DNA from: Sphingomonas lenta | GTDB lineage: Bacteria; Pseudomonadota; Alphaproteobacteria; Sphingomonadales; Sphingomonadaceae | Assembly (NCBI RefSeq): GCF_002288825.1 | Contig: NZ_NSLI01000002.1 | Coordinates: 682,001-746,000 of the forward strand | DNA length: 64,000 nucleotides | Reading direction: 5' to 3' | Part shown: in pieces, positions 47,163 to 56,126 of the stretch | Layout: each line of letters starts with the position of its first letter | Position numbering within the stretch: the stretch's first letter is position 1 | Notes under the pieces: model-generated | Told to the model about the DNA's origin: nothing | Databases searched by the model: none | The model's input: the letters and a program-made list of their open reading frames with translations, nothing else | Program-made: the position numbers and the translations under genes

Positions 47163-50100
47163 ATGGCCAGCCTCGCCCTCGACCTCCCCTCTGCCCCGCC
47201 ACCCCATGTCGCCGTCGCGACGCGCCTCGCCGACTTCCTGCGCGCCGGCGAGCCGATCGACGCCCGTCTCCTCCGCCAGCTGTTCGAGGCCGCCACCGGC
47301 CGCTCGGACGCGGACGCCGGCTGGTCGATGCGTCACGCCTATGACGCGCTCGAGCTCGCCCAGGCCAAGCTCGCGAGCGATCCTGCGTCCGGACTGCTCG
47401 CGGGCAGTCCGCGCACCGTGCTCGACAGGCTCGCCCGGATCACGGCCTCGCTTCCTGTCCAGAGTCACCGGAGCGAGGATCAGGTCGCTCTTCAGCAATT
47501 CTCGACGCCGCTGCCGCTCGGCTATCTAGCGGCCCTCGCCGCGGCGCCGCGCGCGGGCGAACTCCTGCTCGAGCCCTCGGCCGGCAACGGCCTGCTCGCC
47601 GGGCCCGCATCGGCGCGAGGCGTGACGCTCGTCCTCAACGAACTCGATCCGCACCGCCGGTCCGGGCTCGTCTCCGTCTTCCCCGAGGCACCAGTGTTCG
47701 GTCACGATGCCGAGCTCATCGACGACCTACTCGCGCCCGGTCTCCGGCCGAGCCTCGTCCTGATGAACCCGCCTTTCGCGCGCTCCAGCGGGCGCGGGAA
47801 CGATCGACATGCCGCCGCACGGCATCTCCGCGCGGCTATTCGGCGGTTGCGACCCAATGGGCGGCTCGTGGCTTTGATGCCGGAGGGCTTCGATCTCCGC
47901 GCTTGGTGCGCCGCTTACCGGGGCGACGTCGCTCCCAGGCTGGACGCGTTCATCGACCGTGGCGCGTTCGCACGACATGGGACCGGGGTCGCGGTGCGCC
48001 TTGTCGTCCTGGACAAATTCGCCGGACGGGAGCCTGCCCAGCTGATACGCGCGACCATGCTCGGCGACCTGATCAAGCCGCTGCTCGCGCTCGCGGCCGA
48101 TCGCGGCGGGGGATCGGCCGTTGTGGCTCCACGACCGGCAGCGCAGCCACTGCCAACCCAACGCGCCTCTTCGCTGTTCGGCCGAACGGCGCGGCCAACC
48201 AAGCCTTCACCCCTCCTGCCCCGGTCGCCCGCAGCGGCATCTGCCGACGCCGAACCGGTCCTGGTCGAACCGCTCGACGAGCCGGCACCGGCCGACGCCC
48301 AGGTCGGCATCTACCTTCCCTGGCGCGCCAGCCGCTTGAGACTGCCCGGCGCGGCCGACCACCCGACGCCGCTCGTCGAATCGCTCGCCATGGGCTCGAT
48401 CGCGGCACCCAAGGTGGGACACCGCCCCCTGCTCCCGTCCCGCCTCGTCGCGGACGGGCTGCTGTCCGAGGCCCAGCTCGAGACGCTCGTCTATGCCGGC
48501 GCCGCGTTCGAGCGCGACCTGCCCGGCCGCTTCGTCGCGGACGAGGAAGGATGCGGCCTCAAGGTGTCCGAGGCCGGCCAGTCCTATCGCTGCGGGTTCT
48601 TCCTCGGCGACGGTACGGGTGCCGGCAAAGGACGCCAGATCGCGGGCGTGATCCTCGACCATTGGCTCCGGGGCCGCCGGCGGCACATCTGGATCTCGAA
48701 GAATGAGACGTTGCTCGAGGATGCTCGCCGCGACTGGACGGCGCTCGGCGGGCTCGCGCTCGACATCCAACCCCTGTCGCAATGGAAGCTGGGCGTGCCC
48801 GTCGAGCTCGACACCGGCATCCTGTTCCTCACCTATCCGACGCTGCGCTCGGGCCGCGAGGACGCGACGCGCCTCGCCCAGATCCTTGCCTGGGCGGGCG
48901 AGAGCTTCGACGGCGTGGTCGCGTTCGACGAGAGCCACGCCATGGCGAATGCGCTTGGCGGCGAGGGCTCGCGCGGCCGGGTGAAGGGCTCCGAGCAGGG
49001 CATGGCGGGCCTCCGGCTCCAGAACAACCTGCCGCGCGCGCGCGTGCTCTACGCGTCCGCTACCGGCGCGTCCGACATCGCCAACCTCTCCTACGCGGCC
49101 CGGCTCGGCCTCTGGGGGCCAGGTACCGCCTTTGCAGACCGCGAGGCGTTCATCGCCGGGATCCGCGCAGGCGGCATCGCCGCGATGGAGCTGGTCGCCC
49201 GCGACCTGAAGGCGCTGGGCCTCTACCTCGCCCGAGCGCTGTCCTTCGCGGGCGTCGAGTATGACCTGCTGGAGCATGCGCTCACCCCCGATCAGGTCGC
49301 GACCTACGACGCTTATGCCGACGCCTGGGCCATCATCCACCGAAACCTGGAGGAGGCGCTGGAGGCGACCCGCGTCGTCGACGGCGAGAACGGGGCGACG
49401 CTCAACAGCAACGCCAAATCGGCCGCGCTGTCGCGGTTCGAAGGAACCAAGCAGCGCTTCTTCGCGCAGCTGCTCCTCTCCTGTAAGCTGCCCAGCCTCC
49501 TTCCCGCGGTCGAGGCCGACCTCCAACGCGGCGACGCCGTCGTCGTCCAGCTCGTCTCGACGGCGGAGGCGATGCTCGACCGCAGGCTGGCCGATCTCGA
49601 CCCGCTCGAACGCGAGCTGCTCGAGATAGACCTCAGCCCCCGCGAATATGTCGTCGACTATCTCGTAAGCGCGTTTCCGACGCGTCAGATGCGCGTCTTC
49701 ACCGACGCGGAGGGCAACAGCCGTTCGGAGCCGATGAGCGACGAGGAAGGTCGCCCCGTCCACTGCCACGCCGCGATGGCCGCGCGCGACGCGCTCGTCG
49801 AACAGCTCTGCGCCCTGCCTCCGATCGGCACCGCGCTCGACATGATCATCGAGCGTTTCGGGACAGAACAGGTGGCGGAGGTGACCGGCCGGACGCGGCG
49901 ACTCGTCATCGGCGCTGACGGCAGCCAGAAGCTGGAGCGCCGCACGCCCCGCGCCAATATCGCCGAGGCGCAGGCCTTCATGGATGGGGCCAAGCGCGTG
50001 CTCGTCTTCTCGGACGCGGGCGGGACGGGCCGCAGCTATCATGCGAGCCTCACCGCCCGAAACCAGGCGCGACGCATCCACTATCTGCTCGAGCCAGGCT

Positions 50101-51446
50101 GGCGCGCCGATGCCGCGATCCAAGGTCTCGGCCGCACCCACCGGAGCGCCCAGGCGTCGGCACCGCTCTTCCGGCCGGTGACGACCGATGTGCGCGGCGA
50201 GCGGCGGTTCATCTCCACGATCGCGCGCCGGCTCGACAGCCTGGGCGCGCTCACCCGCGGCCAGCGCCAGACCGGCGGGCAGAACCTGTTCGACCCCGCC
50301 GACAATCTGGAGAGCGACTACGCCAAGAGCGCGCTGACGGCCTGGTACCGTCTGCTCTTCGACGGCAAGCTCGGCTCGACCACCTTCGAGTTGTTCCAGG
50401 AGCGCACCGGCCTGCGGCTCGAAGCCGAAGGCGGAGGATTGCGCGAGGACCTGCCGCCGATCCAGCGCTGGCTGAACCGCATCCTGGCGCTGCCGATCGC
50501 GCTTCAGAACGCAATCTTCGATGAGTTCATGGGGCTGGTCGAGGCGCGGGTGTCTGCCGCGCTCGAGGCGGGCACGCTCGATCTCGGCGTCGAGACGCTT
50601 GCCGTCGAGCGCTTCAACATCGTCGACGACGCGGTGATCCGGACGGACGCGGTGAGCGGCGCGACGAGCCATCTGCTCAAGGTCGAAATTGAGCGGCGCG
50701 GCAAGCCGATGCGTCTCGACGCCGTCCGGCAGTTGGCGGCCAAGCGCCCGGACGCGCAGTTCGTGCTCAACGCCCGCTCGGGCAAGGTCGCGCTTCGCGT
50801 CAACGCGCGTAGCCTACTCGACCAGGAAGGCAGCTCGATCGGGCGTTACGAGCTCATCCGGCCCGGCAAGCGCGAGCACGTCCGGCGCGATCAGTTCGAG
50901 GAGTCGAGCTGGGGGCCGATCGACCGCGACAGGTTCGGGGCCGAGTGGGTGCGGGAGGCGGACGAGATCGCCGCCACGGTTGATCACGAGACCCTTTACC
51001 TCGCGACCGGACTCCTCCTGCCGATCTGGGACAAGCTGCCCGCCGACCATGTCCAGGTGGTCCGGCTCGTCGACACCGAACGCAAGTCATCGCTCGGCAG
51101 GTACGTGCCCGTTGACGCCGTGACTTCGCTCGGGCGAGCGCTGGGCGTCGGCTTGGACGTTAAGCTCGATCCTCGTCAGCTCGTGAACGTCATGTTGAAA
51201 GGCGGCAAGCCGGTTGTGCTGGATGTTACCGGCCTCACGGCCAAACGGTCGCTGGTCAACGGTTCGCAACGGGTCGAGCTGCTCGGCTTCGAGCCCAAGC
51301 GGCTGCCCGAGTACAAAGCGCACGGATGCTTCGTCGAGATCATCCGATATCAGACCCGGCTCTTCGTCCCGCTCGACCGGGCGAACGCAATCCTGACGGC
51401 GCTGACAAGCTGGCGGCCAGCCGGCTCGACACGCGCGTCCTCATGA
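47163..51446 (+). CDS. giant methyltransferase-helicase, strawberry-notch type
   Basis: 1427-aa protein. In order: helical N-terminus; an N6-type DNA methyltransferase domain (LLEPSAGNGLLAGP; N202PPF205 catalytic motif); a linker; a superfamily 2 helicase-like domain of the strawberry-notch NTPase class with Walker A FLGDGTGAGK489GRQIAG and DESH box (FDESHAMAN); a C-terminal strawberry-notch helicase region (FSDAGGTGRSYHASL; QGLGRTHRSAQASAP). These giants are frequent on conjugative plasmids and islands, and are thought to modify or protect incoming DNA; the exact role is unknown. ATG at 47163 is chosen over the shadow extension to 46869. Confidence 0.9.
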   Translation: MASLALDLPSAPPPHVAVATRLADFLRAGEPIDARLLRQLFEAATGRSDADAGWSMRHAYDALELAQAKLASDPASGLLAGSPRTVLDRLARITASLPVQSHRSEDQVALQQFSTPLPLGYLAALAAAPRAGELLLEPSAGNGLLAGPASARGVTLVLNELDPHRRSGLVSVFPEAPVFGHDAELIDDLLAPGLRPSLVLMNPPFARSSGRGNDRHAAARHLRAAIRRLRPNGRLVALMPEGFDLRAWCAAYRGDVAPRLDAFIDRGAFARHGTGVAVRLVVLDKFAGREPAQLIRATMLGDLIKPLLALAADRGGGSAVVAPRPAAQPLPTQRASSLFGRTARPTKPSPLLPRSPAAASADAEPVLVEPLDEPAPADAQVGIYLPWRASRLRLPGAADHPTPLVESLAMGSIAAPKVGHRPLLPSRLVADGLLSEAQLETLVYAGAAFERDLPGRFVADEEGCGLKVSEAGQSYRCGFFLGDGTGAGKGRQIAGVILDHWLRGRRRHIWISKNETLLEDARRDWTALGGLALDIQPLSQWKLGVPVELDTGILFLTYPTLRSGREDATRLAQILAWAGESFDGVVAFDESHAMANALGGEGSRGRVKGSEQGMAGLRLQNNLPRARVLYASATGASDIANLSYAARLGLWGPGTAFADREAFIAGIRAGGIAAMELVARDLKALGLYLARALSFAGVEYDLLEHALTPDQVATYDAYADAWAIIHRNLEEALEATRVVDGENGATLNSNAKSAALSRFEGTKQRFFAQLLLSCKLPSLLPAVEADLQRGDAVVVQLVSTAEAMLDRRLADLDPLERELLEIDLSPREYVVDYLVSAFPTRQMRVFTDAEGNSRSEPMSDEEGRPVHCHAAMAARDALVEQLCALPPIGTALDMIIERFGTEQVAEVTGRTRRLVIGADGSQKLERRTPRANIAEAQAFMDGAKRVLVFSDAGGTGRSYHASLTARNQARRIHYLLEPGWRADAAIQGLGRTHRSAQASAPLFRPVTTDVRGERRFISTIARRLDSLGALTRGQRQTGGQNLFDPADNLESDYAKSALTAWYRLLFDGKLGSTTFELFQERTGLRLEAEGGGLREDLPPIQRWLNRILALPIALQNAIFDEFMGLVEARVSAALEAGTLDLGVETLAVERFNIVDDAVIRTDAVSGATSHLLKVEIERRGKPMRLDAVRQLAAKRPDAQFVLNARSGKVALRVNARSLLDQEGSSIGRYELIRPGKREHVRRDQFEESSWGPIDRDRFGAEWVREADEIAATVDHETLYLATGLLLPIWDKLPADHVQVVRLVDTERKSSLGRYVPVDAVTSLGRALGVGLDVKLDPRQLVNVMLKGGKPVVLDVTGLTAKRSLVNGSQRVELLGFEPKRLPEYKAHGCFVEIIRYQTRLFVPLDRANAILTALTSWRPAGSTRASS

Positions 51447-51479
51447 TCTATTTAGGTGTTACCACTAGAAGGGACCGAC

Positions 51480-51713
51480 GTGGAACGCGCGATCACAGCA
51501 AGCGACGCCAACCAGCGCTTCTCCGAGCTGCTGCGCGAGGTGCAGGACGGCGAGACCTTCGTCGTCACCTCGCGCGGCCGCCCCGTCGCCAAAGTGGTTC
51601 CAGTCGATGATCTCGACCGGCAGGCGCCCGCGATCGACGCCCTGCTCGCGCATGTCGAGACGCTGCCCCGGCGTTCGCTGGCCGGCTGGGCGCGCGCGGA
51701 TCTCTACGAGTGA
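51480..51713 (+). CDS. vapB: Phd/YefM-family antitoxin (VapB)
   Basis: 77-aa antitoxin. Seen: ERAITASDANQRFSELLREV with the Phd fold DNA-binding part and VVTSRGRPVAKVVPVD, then a toxin-binding C-terminus (LLAHVETLPRRSLAGW). GTG start at 51480 after AAGGGA. Its stop overlaps the PIN toxin start (GTGA). Confidence 0.88.
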   Translation: MERAITASDANQRFSELLREVQDGETFVVTSRGRPVAKVVPVDDLDRQAPAIDALLAHVETLPRRSLAGWARADLYE

Positions 51714-52168
51714 GCCGCGTCGCGCTCGACACCAATATACTCGCCTATGTCGCCGGCGTGAATCGCCACCCGGACGACGCCGCCAAGATCGACGCATCCC
51801 GCACATTGCTGAAGCGGCTGCGCGGGCGCGCGTCACTGGTGGTCCCGGTCCAGGTCATGGGCGAGCTGTTCGTAGTGCTCACCCGTGCCGGCGCCAGCCG
51901 TGGCGACGCGCGTGCGACGGTTCTGCGCATGACGGAGGCGTTCGGCGCCGCCGACAGCAGCGCGTCCGCGCTCTTCTCCGCGCTCGACCTCGTCGCGGCG
52001 CACCAGCTTCAGTTCTGGGACGCGCTGATCCTCAACGCCGCGGCGGAAGCGGGCTGCACGCTTCTGCTGTCCGAAGACATGAGCAACGGCTTCAGCTGGC
52101 GCGGCGTGACCGTGCTGAACCCGCTCGCGGCGACGACCGACGATCGGCTGGCGCGGCTTTACGCCTAA
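51710..52168 (+). CDS. vapC: PIN-domain toxin (VapC)
   Basis: 152-aa PIN-domain RNase toxin. Seen: acidic residues in VALDTNILAYV, VMGELFVVLTR, QFWDALILNAA and LLSEDMSNGF, the four-acid PIN site. Overlaps the antitoxin by 4 nt. Probably an addiction module that stabilises the island. Confidence 0.9.
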   Translation: MSRVALDTNILAYVAGVNRHPDDAAKIDASRTLLKRLRGRASLVVPVQVMGELFVVLTRAGASRGDARATVLRMTEAFGAADSSASALFSALDLVAAHQLQFWDALILNAAAEAGCTLLLSEDMSNGFSWRGVTVLNPLAATTDDRLARLYA

Positions 52169-52248
52169 GCGCTCAAGGAGAGGAAAGGCTGGCGCCGGGC
52201 AGGTGAGCCTCGGGCGCAATCGGGCGTCCGGGCTCAGGAGCCTGACCG

Positions 52249-54651
52249 ATGATCCAGACGATACCGCTCAACAAGCTCGTCGCGTCCAAGCGCAACGTGC
52301 GCCGCCAGTCCGACCCGCTCGCCGACGCCCAGCTCAAGGCCGACCTCCAGGGGCGCGGCCTGCTCCAGAACCTCGTCGTGACGGTGGCGGCGAAGCCGAA
52401 GGGCAGCTTCGCGGTCGAGGCGGGCGGCCGCCGCCTGGCCGCTCTCAAGGCGCTCGCCGCCGACGGTGCGCTGCCAAAGGATCACGGCGTGCCCTGCCTC
52501 GTTCTGACGGATAGCGGCACCGACGCGGCCGAGGCGAGCCTGGCCGAGAACTTCCAGCGGCTCGCCATGAACCCCGCCGACGAGTGCCTCGCCTTTCAGG
52601 CGCTGATCGAGCTCGGCTCGGATGTCGACGGCATCGCGCGCCGGTTCGGGCTGACGACCCGCTTCGTCGAAGGGCGGCTCCGGCTCGCTAACCTCGCGCC
52701 CGTAGTCTTCGAGGCGCTGGGTCGCGGCGAGATCAGCCTCGATATCGCCAAGGCGTACGCCGTCACCGCTGATCGCGAGCGCCAGGCGCTCGTCTTCGAG
52801 CAGATGGCGCGCAGCTATTCGTCGCCCCACCCCGACAGCATCCGGCGCATGATGACGCAGGCGACCGTGAGCGGGGCCGATCCCCGCGCCCGTTTCGTCG
52901 GCGAGGACGCGTATCTCGCGGCGGGCGGCCGGGTCGAGCGCGATCTCTTCTCCGACGAGGCGTCCGCCCGCTGGCTCGACGTCGCGATCCTGGAGCGATT
53001 GGCGACCGAGAAGCTCGACGCTGCGGCGGCCACGACGGCGACCGAGACCGGCCTCGCCTGGGTCAGGCCCTCGCTCGACGAGCATGTCGGCTGGGAGCGG
53101 ACGGAGGGACTCCGGCGACTGGTGCTCGACGCGCCCGAGCCGACGGACGATGAGAAGGTCGAGATCGAGCGGCTCGAGGCCGAAGCGACCGACTGTCAGG
53201 GCGTGCTCGAAGACGAGGAAGCAAGCGACGAGGAGCGCGCGGCGGCCGACACGCGTCTGGACGAGATCGAGAGCCGGATCTCGGCCCTGGCCGAGAAGGC
53301 CCCGGTGCTGGCCCCCGAGCAGCGCGAAACCGCCGGCACCTTCCTCGTACTCGGTCGCGACGGCGTGCCGCGGCTGCACAGCGCCTTCTACGCAGGAAAA
53401 GCCGAGACCCCGCCCGAGCCCGCTGTCGGGGACGCGGCGGCAGGAGAGCCGGCCGAGACTGATAAGCCGGCCGCGTTGTCGCAGCGGCTGGTTGAGGAGC
53501 TCGCGATGCAACGTCGCGACGTCCTGGCCGCACATGTCGCGGCCGACCCGGATTTCGCGCTCGACCTCGCGATCTTCCTCATGGCCGACCAGCAGACCGG
53601 CTACCGGTCCGAGCGCGTCGGCTCGTCGCTGCGAGCGGCCAAGCCGCAGGATCCGGTGATCGGGTTCAAGACGCCCGACGCGGCCGCTTCGATCGAGCGT
53701 GACCGGCAGCTCGCTGCGCTGGATCGGTCCTGGGCCGACGGCGAGTCGCTCGCGGCGCGCTTCGACGCCTTCCGGCAGCTTCCGCCCGACGCGCGGGCGG
53801 CCTGGCTGGGCGTGCTCGTCGCCGGGACGTTGGAGGCGAGCGCCAATCTGCCTGGCCAGCACCTCTGCCGGTTCCACGATCACCTCGCAGGACTGCTAGG
53901 CATCGACGCCGCCGCCTGGTGGCGCCCGACGGCGACCGGCTATTTCGACCGGGTCACCAAGCCCGTCATGTTCGACGCGCTTCGCGACGTCGGCGGCCCG
54001 GTGCTGGCTGCGCGGTACGTGTCGTCCAAGAAGGCCGATCTCGCCGCGACCTGCGAGAAGATCTTCTCGGGCGACTTCATCGGTGAGGTCGAAGTTAAGG
54101 CGGCGGCGGTCGCCTGGGTGCCGGATGCGATGCGCTTCGGTCCGATCTCGCCGGTCGAGATCGGCGAGCCGCAACCGGCGACGGAGCCGGAGGCGGCTGC
54201 TCGGGTCGGCAAGACGACGAGCTCGACCATGTCGCAGTATCTGGCGCTGAAGTCGGAAGCAGGCAACGCACTTCTCCTCTACCGCATGGGCGACTTCTTC
54301 GAGCTGTTTTTCGAGGACGCCAGGGCCGCGTCGCAGGTGCTCGACATCGCGCTCACGACGCGGAGCGAACCCGGAGGCGACCCGGTGCCGATGTGCGGCG
54401 TGCCGGCGCACGCCGCGACCAGCTACGTCGCCCAGCTCATCAAAGCCGGCCACCGCGTCGCCATCGCCGAGCCGACCGAGACGCAGGCGGAGGCTGAGGC
54501 TGCACGCGGCCCGGGAGCCCTGGTCGGGCGCGGGATCGTCCGCGTCGTAACGGCGGCCTCGACTACTGACGAGGTCGGGGACGACGGGTCCGAGACCGGC
54601 GGTGGCGACGGCACTGACCAAGCGGAAGCGCAGGATCGCGAAGCCGCCTGA
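52249..54651 (+). CDS. ParB-like protein fused to MutS domain I
   Basis: 800-aa fusion. N-terminal ParB/Spo0J domain (1-200): IPLNKLVASKRNVRRQSDPL, VEAGGRRLAALKAL, EASLAENFQRLAMNPADE, then the HTH-like RRFGLTTRFVEGRLRLANL. Middle: acidic coiled-coil-rich region. C-terminal (about 658-775): a complete MutS mismatch-recognition domain, starting at M661SQYLALK, with the mismatch wedge motif D682-F683-F684-E685 and PVPMCGVPAHAATSYVAQLI. The MutS ATPase and clamp parts are absent. ParB-like giants of this kind are common on sphingomonad islands; the MutS fusion is unusual. Confidence 0.88.
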   Translation: MIQTIPLNKLVASKRNVRRQSDPLADAQLKADLQGRGLLQNLVVTVAAKPKGSFAVEAGGRRLAALKALAADGALPKDHGVPCLVLTDSGTDAAEASLAENFQRLAMNPADECLAFQALIELGSDVDGIARRFGLTTRFVEGRLRLANLAPVVFEALGRGEISLDIAKAYAVTADRERQALVFEQMARSYSSPHPDSIRRMMTQATVSGADPRARFVGEDAYLAAGGRVERDLFSDEASARWLDVAILERLATEKLDAAAATTATETGLAWVRPSLDEHVGWERTEGLRRLVLDAPEPTDDEKVEIERLEAEATDCQGVLEDEEASDEERAAADTRLDEIESRISALAEKAPVLAPEQRETAGTFLVLGRDGVPRLHSAFYAGKAETPPEPAVGDAAAGEPAETDKPAALSQRLVEELAMQRRDVLAAHVAADPDFALDLAIFLMADQQTGYRSERVGSSLRAAKPQDPVIGFKTPDAAASIERDRQLAALDRSWADGESLAARFDAFRQLPPDARAAWLGVLVAGTLEASANLPGQHLCRFHDHLAGLLGIDAAAWWRPTATGYFDRVTKPVMFDALRDVGGPVLAARYVSSKKADLAATCEKIFSGDFIGEVEVKAAAVAWVPDAMRFGPISPVEIGEPQPATEPEAAARVGKTTSSTMSQYLALKSEAGNALLLYRMGDFFELFFEDARAASQVLDIALTTRSEPGGDPVPMCGVPAHAATSYVAQLIKAGHRVAIAEPTETQAEAEAARGPGALVGRGIVRVVTAASTTDEVGDDGSETGGGDGTDQAEAQDREAA

Positions 54652-54674
54652 CAACTTCTGAGGACGGCCGGCCT

Positions 54675-54708
54675 GGGGCGACTTCCCGATCGGGAGGTCG
54701 CCCCTTTT
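54675..54708 (+). terminator. rho-independent terminator
   Basis: GC-rich hairpin with arms GGGGCGAC and GTCGCCCC (inner TCCCG/CGGGA) at 54675-54704, followed by TTTT. Located 23 bp after the ParB-MutS stop. Confidence 0.8.
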
Positions 54709-54778
54709 CGTGCCCGATCAGAGGAGAGCGGGCCCGGACGGGCACGAGCCTGAAGGCTCGTCGATCAGGAGAACCGTC

Positions 54779-55699
54779 ATGCACTCCCAGACCAACCCTC
54801 GGCCCAACCCGGCCGAGACGATCACCCGCGCCATCATCGAGCGGCTCGAAGCCGGCGTGAAGCCCTGGGTTCAGCCCTGGACCGGGGCGTCCATCTCGCG
54901 ACCGTTGCGCGCCTGCGGCACGCCTTATCAGGGCATCAACGTCGTATGGCTCTGGATGACGGCCCAGATGGGCGGCTTCGCCTCGCCCTACTGGATGACC
55001 TATCTTCAGGCCCAGAAGCTCGGCGGGCAGGTGCGACGCGGCGAACGAAGCACGATCGCCGTCTTCTATAAGAGCTACTCGGCCGAGGTGGAGGACCGCA
55101 ACACCGGCGAGACCCAACAGGAGGCGCGGCGCGTCCTGAAAAGCTTCCCGGTCTTCAACGCGTCGCAGGTCGACGGGCTGCCCGAGCGCTTCTCCCCGGC
55201 CCCGCCCGCGCCCGTGCAACCGGCCGACCGCGACCCCGCGCTGGCCGCCTTCTTCGCGCAGGTGCCGGCCTCGCTCCGCAACCAGGGCGTCGAGGCCTAT
55301 TACGAGCCCGGCGTCGACCGGATCACCATGCCGCCCGAGACCCTGTTCCGCGACCTCGACCATTACTGGGCGACGCTCGCCCACGAGCTCGCCCACTGGA
55401 CGGGGCACCGGACGCGGCTCGATCGAGACCTGGGCCAGCGCTTCGGGACGAGCGCCTATGCGATGGAGGAGCTGGTCGCCGAGCTCGCGTCGGCGCTCAT
55501 CGGAGCCGATCTTGGCCTGCCGGTCGCGCATCTCGACCACCACGCCAGCTACATCGCATCGTGGCTGAAGGTGCTCCGCAGCGACAGCCGCGCCGTGCTC
55601 ACCGCCGCCGCGAAGGCCGAGCAGGCCGCCCAGCTGATCCTGTCGCTCGGACGCCCGACTGCGGAGCACAGGTTCGAACCGGAGCTTCTCGCTGCCTGA
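54779..55699 (+). CDS. ardC: ArdC-family antirestriction protein
   Basis: 306-aa protein. Seen: N-terminal ArdC ssDNA-binding domain (TITRAIIERLEAGVKPWVQP; YQGINVVWLW; GERSTIAVFYKSY) and a C-terminal zincin-like domain with H202-E203-L-A-H206 (ATLAHELAHWTGH). Known: ArdC homologues protect incoming plasmid DNA from restriction. ATG at 54779 after AGGAG. Confidence 0.93.
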   Translation: MHSQTNPRPNPAETITRAIIERLEAGVKPWVQPWTGASISRPLRACGTPYQGINVVWLWMTAQMGGFASPYWMTYLQAQKLGGQVRRGERSTIAVFYKSYSAEVEDRNTGETQQEARRVLKSFPVFNASQVDGLPERFSPAPPAPVQPADRDPALAAFFAQVPASLRNQGVEAYYEPGVDRITMPPETLFRDLDHYWATLAHELAHWTGHRTRLDRDLGQRFGTSAYAMEELVAELASALIGADLGLPVAHLDHHASYIASWLKVLRSDSRAVLTAAAKAEQAAQLILSLGRPTAEHRFEPELLAA

Positions 55700-55704
55700 C
55701 GTGT

Positions 55705-55718
55705 TGTTCTATGGAACA
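55705..55718. promoter_or_regulatory. operator 1 of the Xre-RES module
   Basis: Inverted repeat TGTTC-TATG-GAACA upstream of the Xre gene. A second copy lies one 28-bp step away. Likely autorepressor site. Confidence 0.6.
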
Positions 55719-55731
55719 GAACTGCTATATC

Positions 55732-55747
55732 TTGTTCAGGAGAACAA
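55732..55747. promoter_or_regulatory. operator 2 of the Xre-RES module
   Basis: Perfect inverted repeat TTGTTC-AGGA-GAACAA overlapping the ribosome site of the Xre gene. Centre-to-centre distance to operator 1 is 28 bp. A TATATCT box between the two may be the -10. Confidence 0.65.
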
Positions 55748-55748
55748 C

Positions 55749-56126
55749 ATGGCCACCGTGCTCACGACGAGACAGGACGACCGGGAACGCGCGCTGAGCA
55801 CGGCGGTGGCGCGCATCGCCGAGCACTGGAAGCTAACGAACGAGGAGCTCGGCCTCATACTCGGCATATCGCATCCGAGCGCCTCGCGCCTGCGTGCGGG
55901 CAAGCTCCAGCTTGAGGCTCGGTCCAAGTCGTTCGAGGCGGGGCAGTATCTGCTCCGCCTGTTCCGCAGCCTCGACGCGCTGATGGGCAGCGACGATCAG
56001 GCGAGCCGCTCATGGCTCCGCACGCCCAACCTCGATCTGGAGCGCGCGCCCGTCGAGCTGCTGTCCACCTTCACGGGCCTGTCCCGGGTCTGCGACTATG
56101 TGGACGCCTTCCGCGCTCGCGTCTGA
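55749..56126 (+). CDS. MbcA/ParS/Xre-type antitoxin
   Basis: 125-aa antitoxin of the Xre/MbcA/ParS family (DUF2384). Seen: N-terminal HTH (EELGLILGISHPSASRLRAG), central helix (GQYLLRLFRSLDALMG), then WLRTPNLDLERAPVELLST, the C-terminal signature that blocks the RES toxin. ATG at 55749 with GGAG 6 nt upstream. It overlaps the RES gene by 29 nt. Confidence 0.9.
   Translation: MATVLTTRQDDRERALSTAVARIAEHWKLTNEELGLILGISHPSASRLRAGKLQLEARSKSFEAGQYLLRLFRSLDALMGSDDQASRSWLRTPNLDLERAPVELLSTFTGLSRVCDYVDAFRARV

Noticed and set aside
48207..50672. 821-aa open frame on the minus strand
   Set aside because: Antisense shadow of the strawberry-notch methylase-helicase; low-complexity composition and no motif.
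52234..53883. 549-aa open frame on the minus strand
   Set aside because: Antisense to the ParB-MutS gene; composition is that of a shadow frame.
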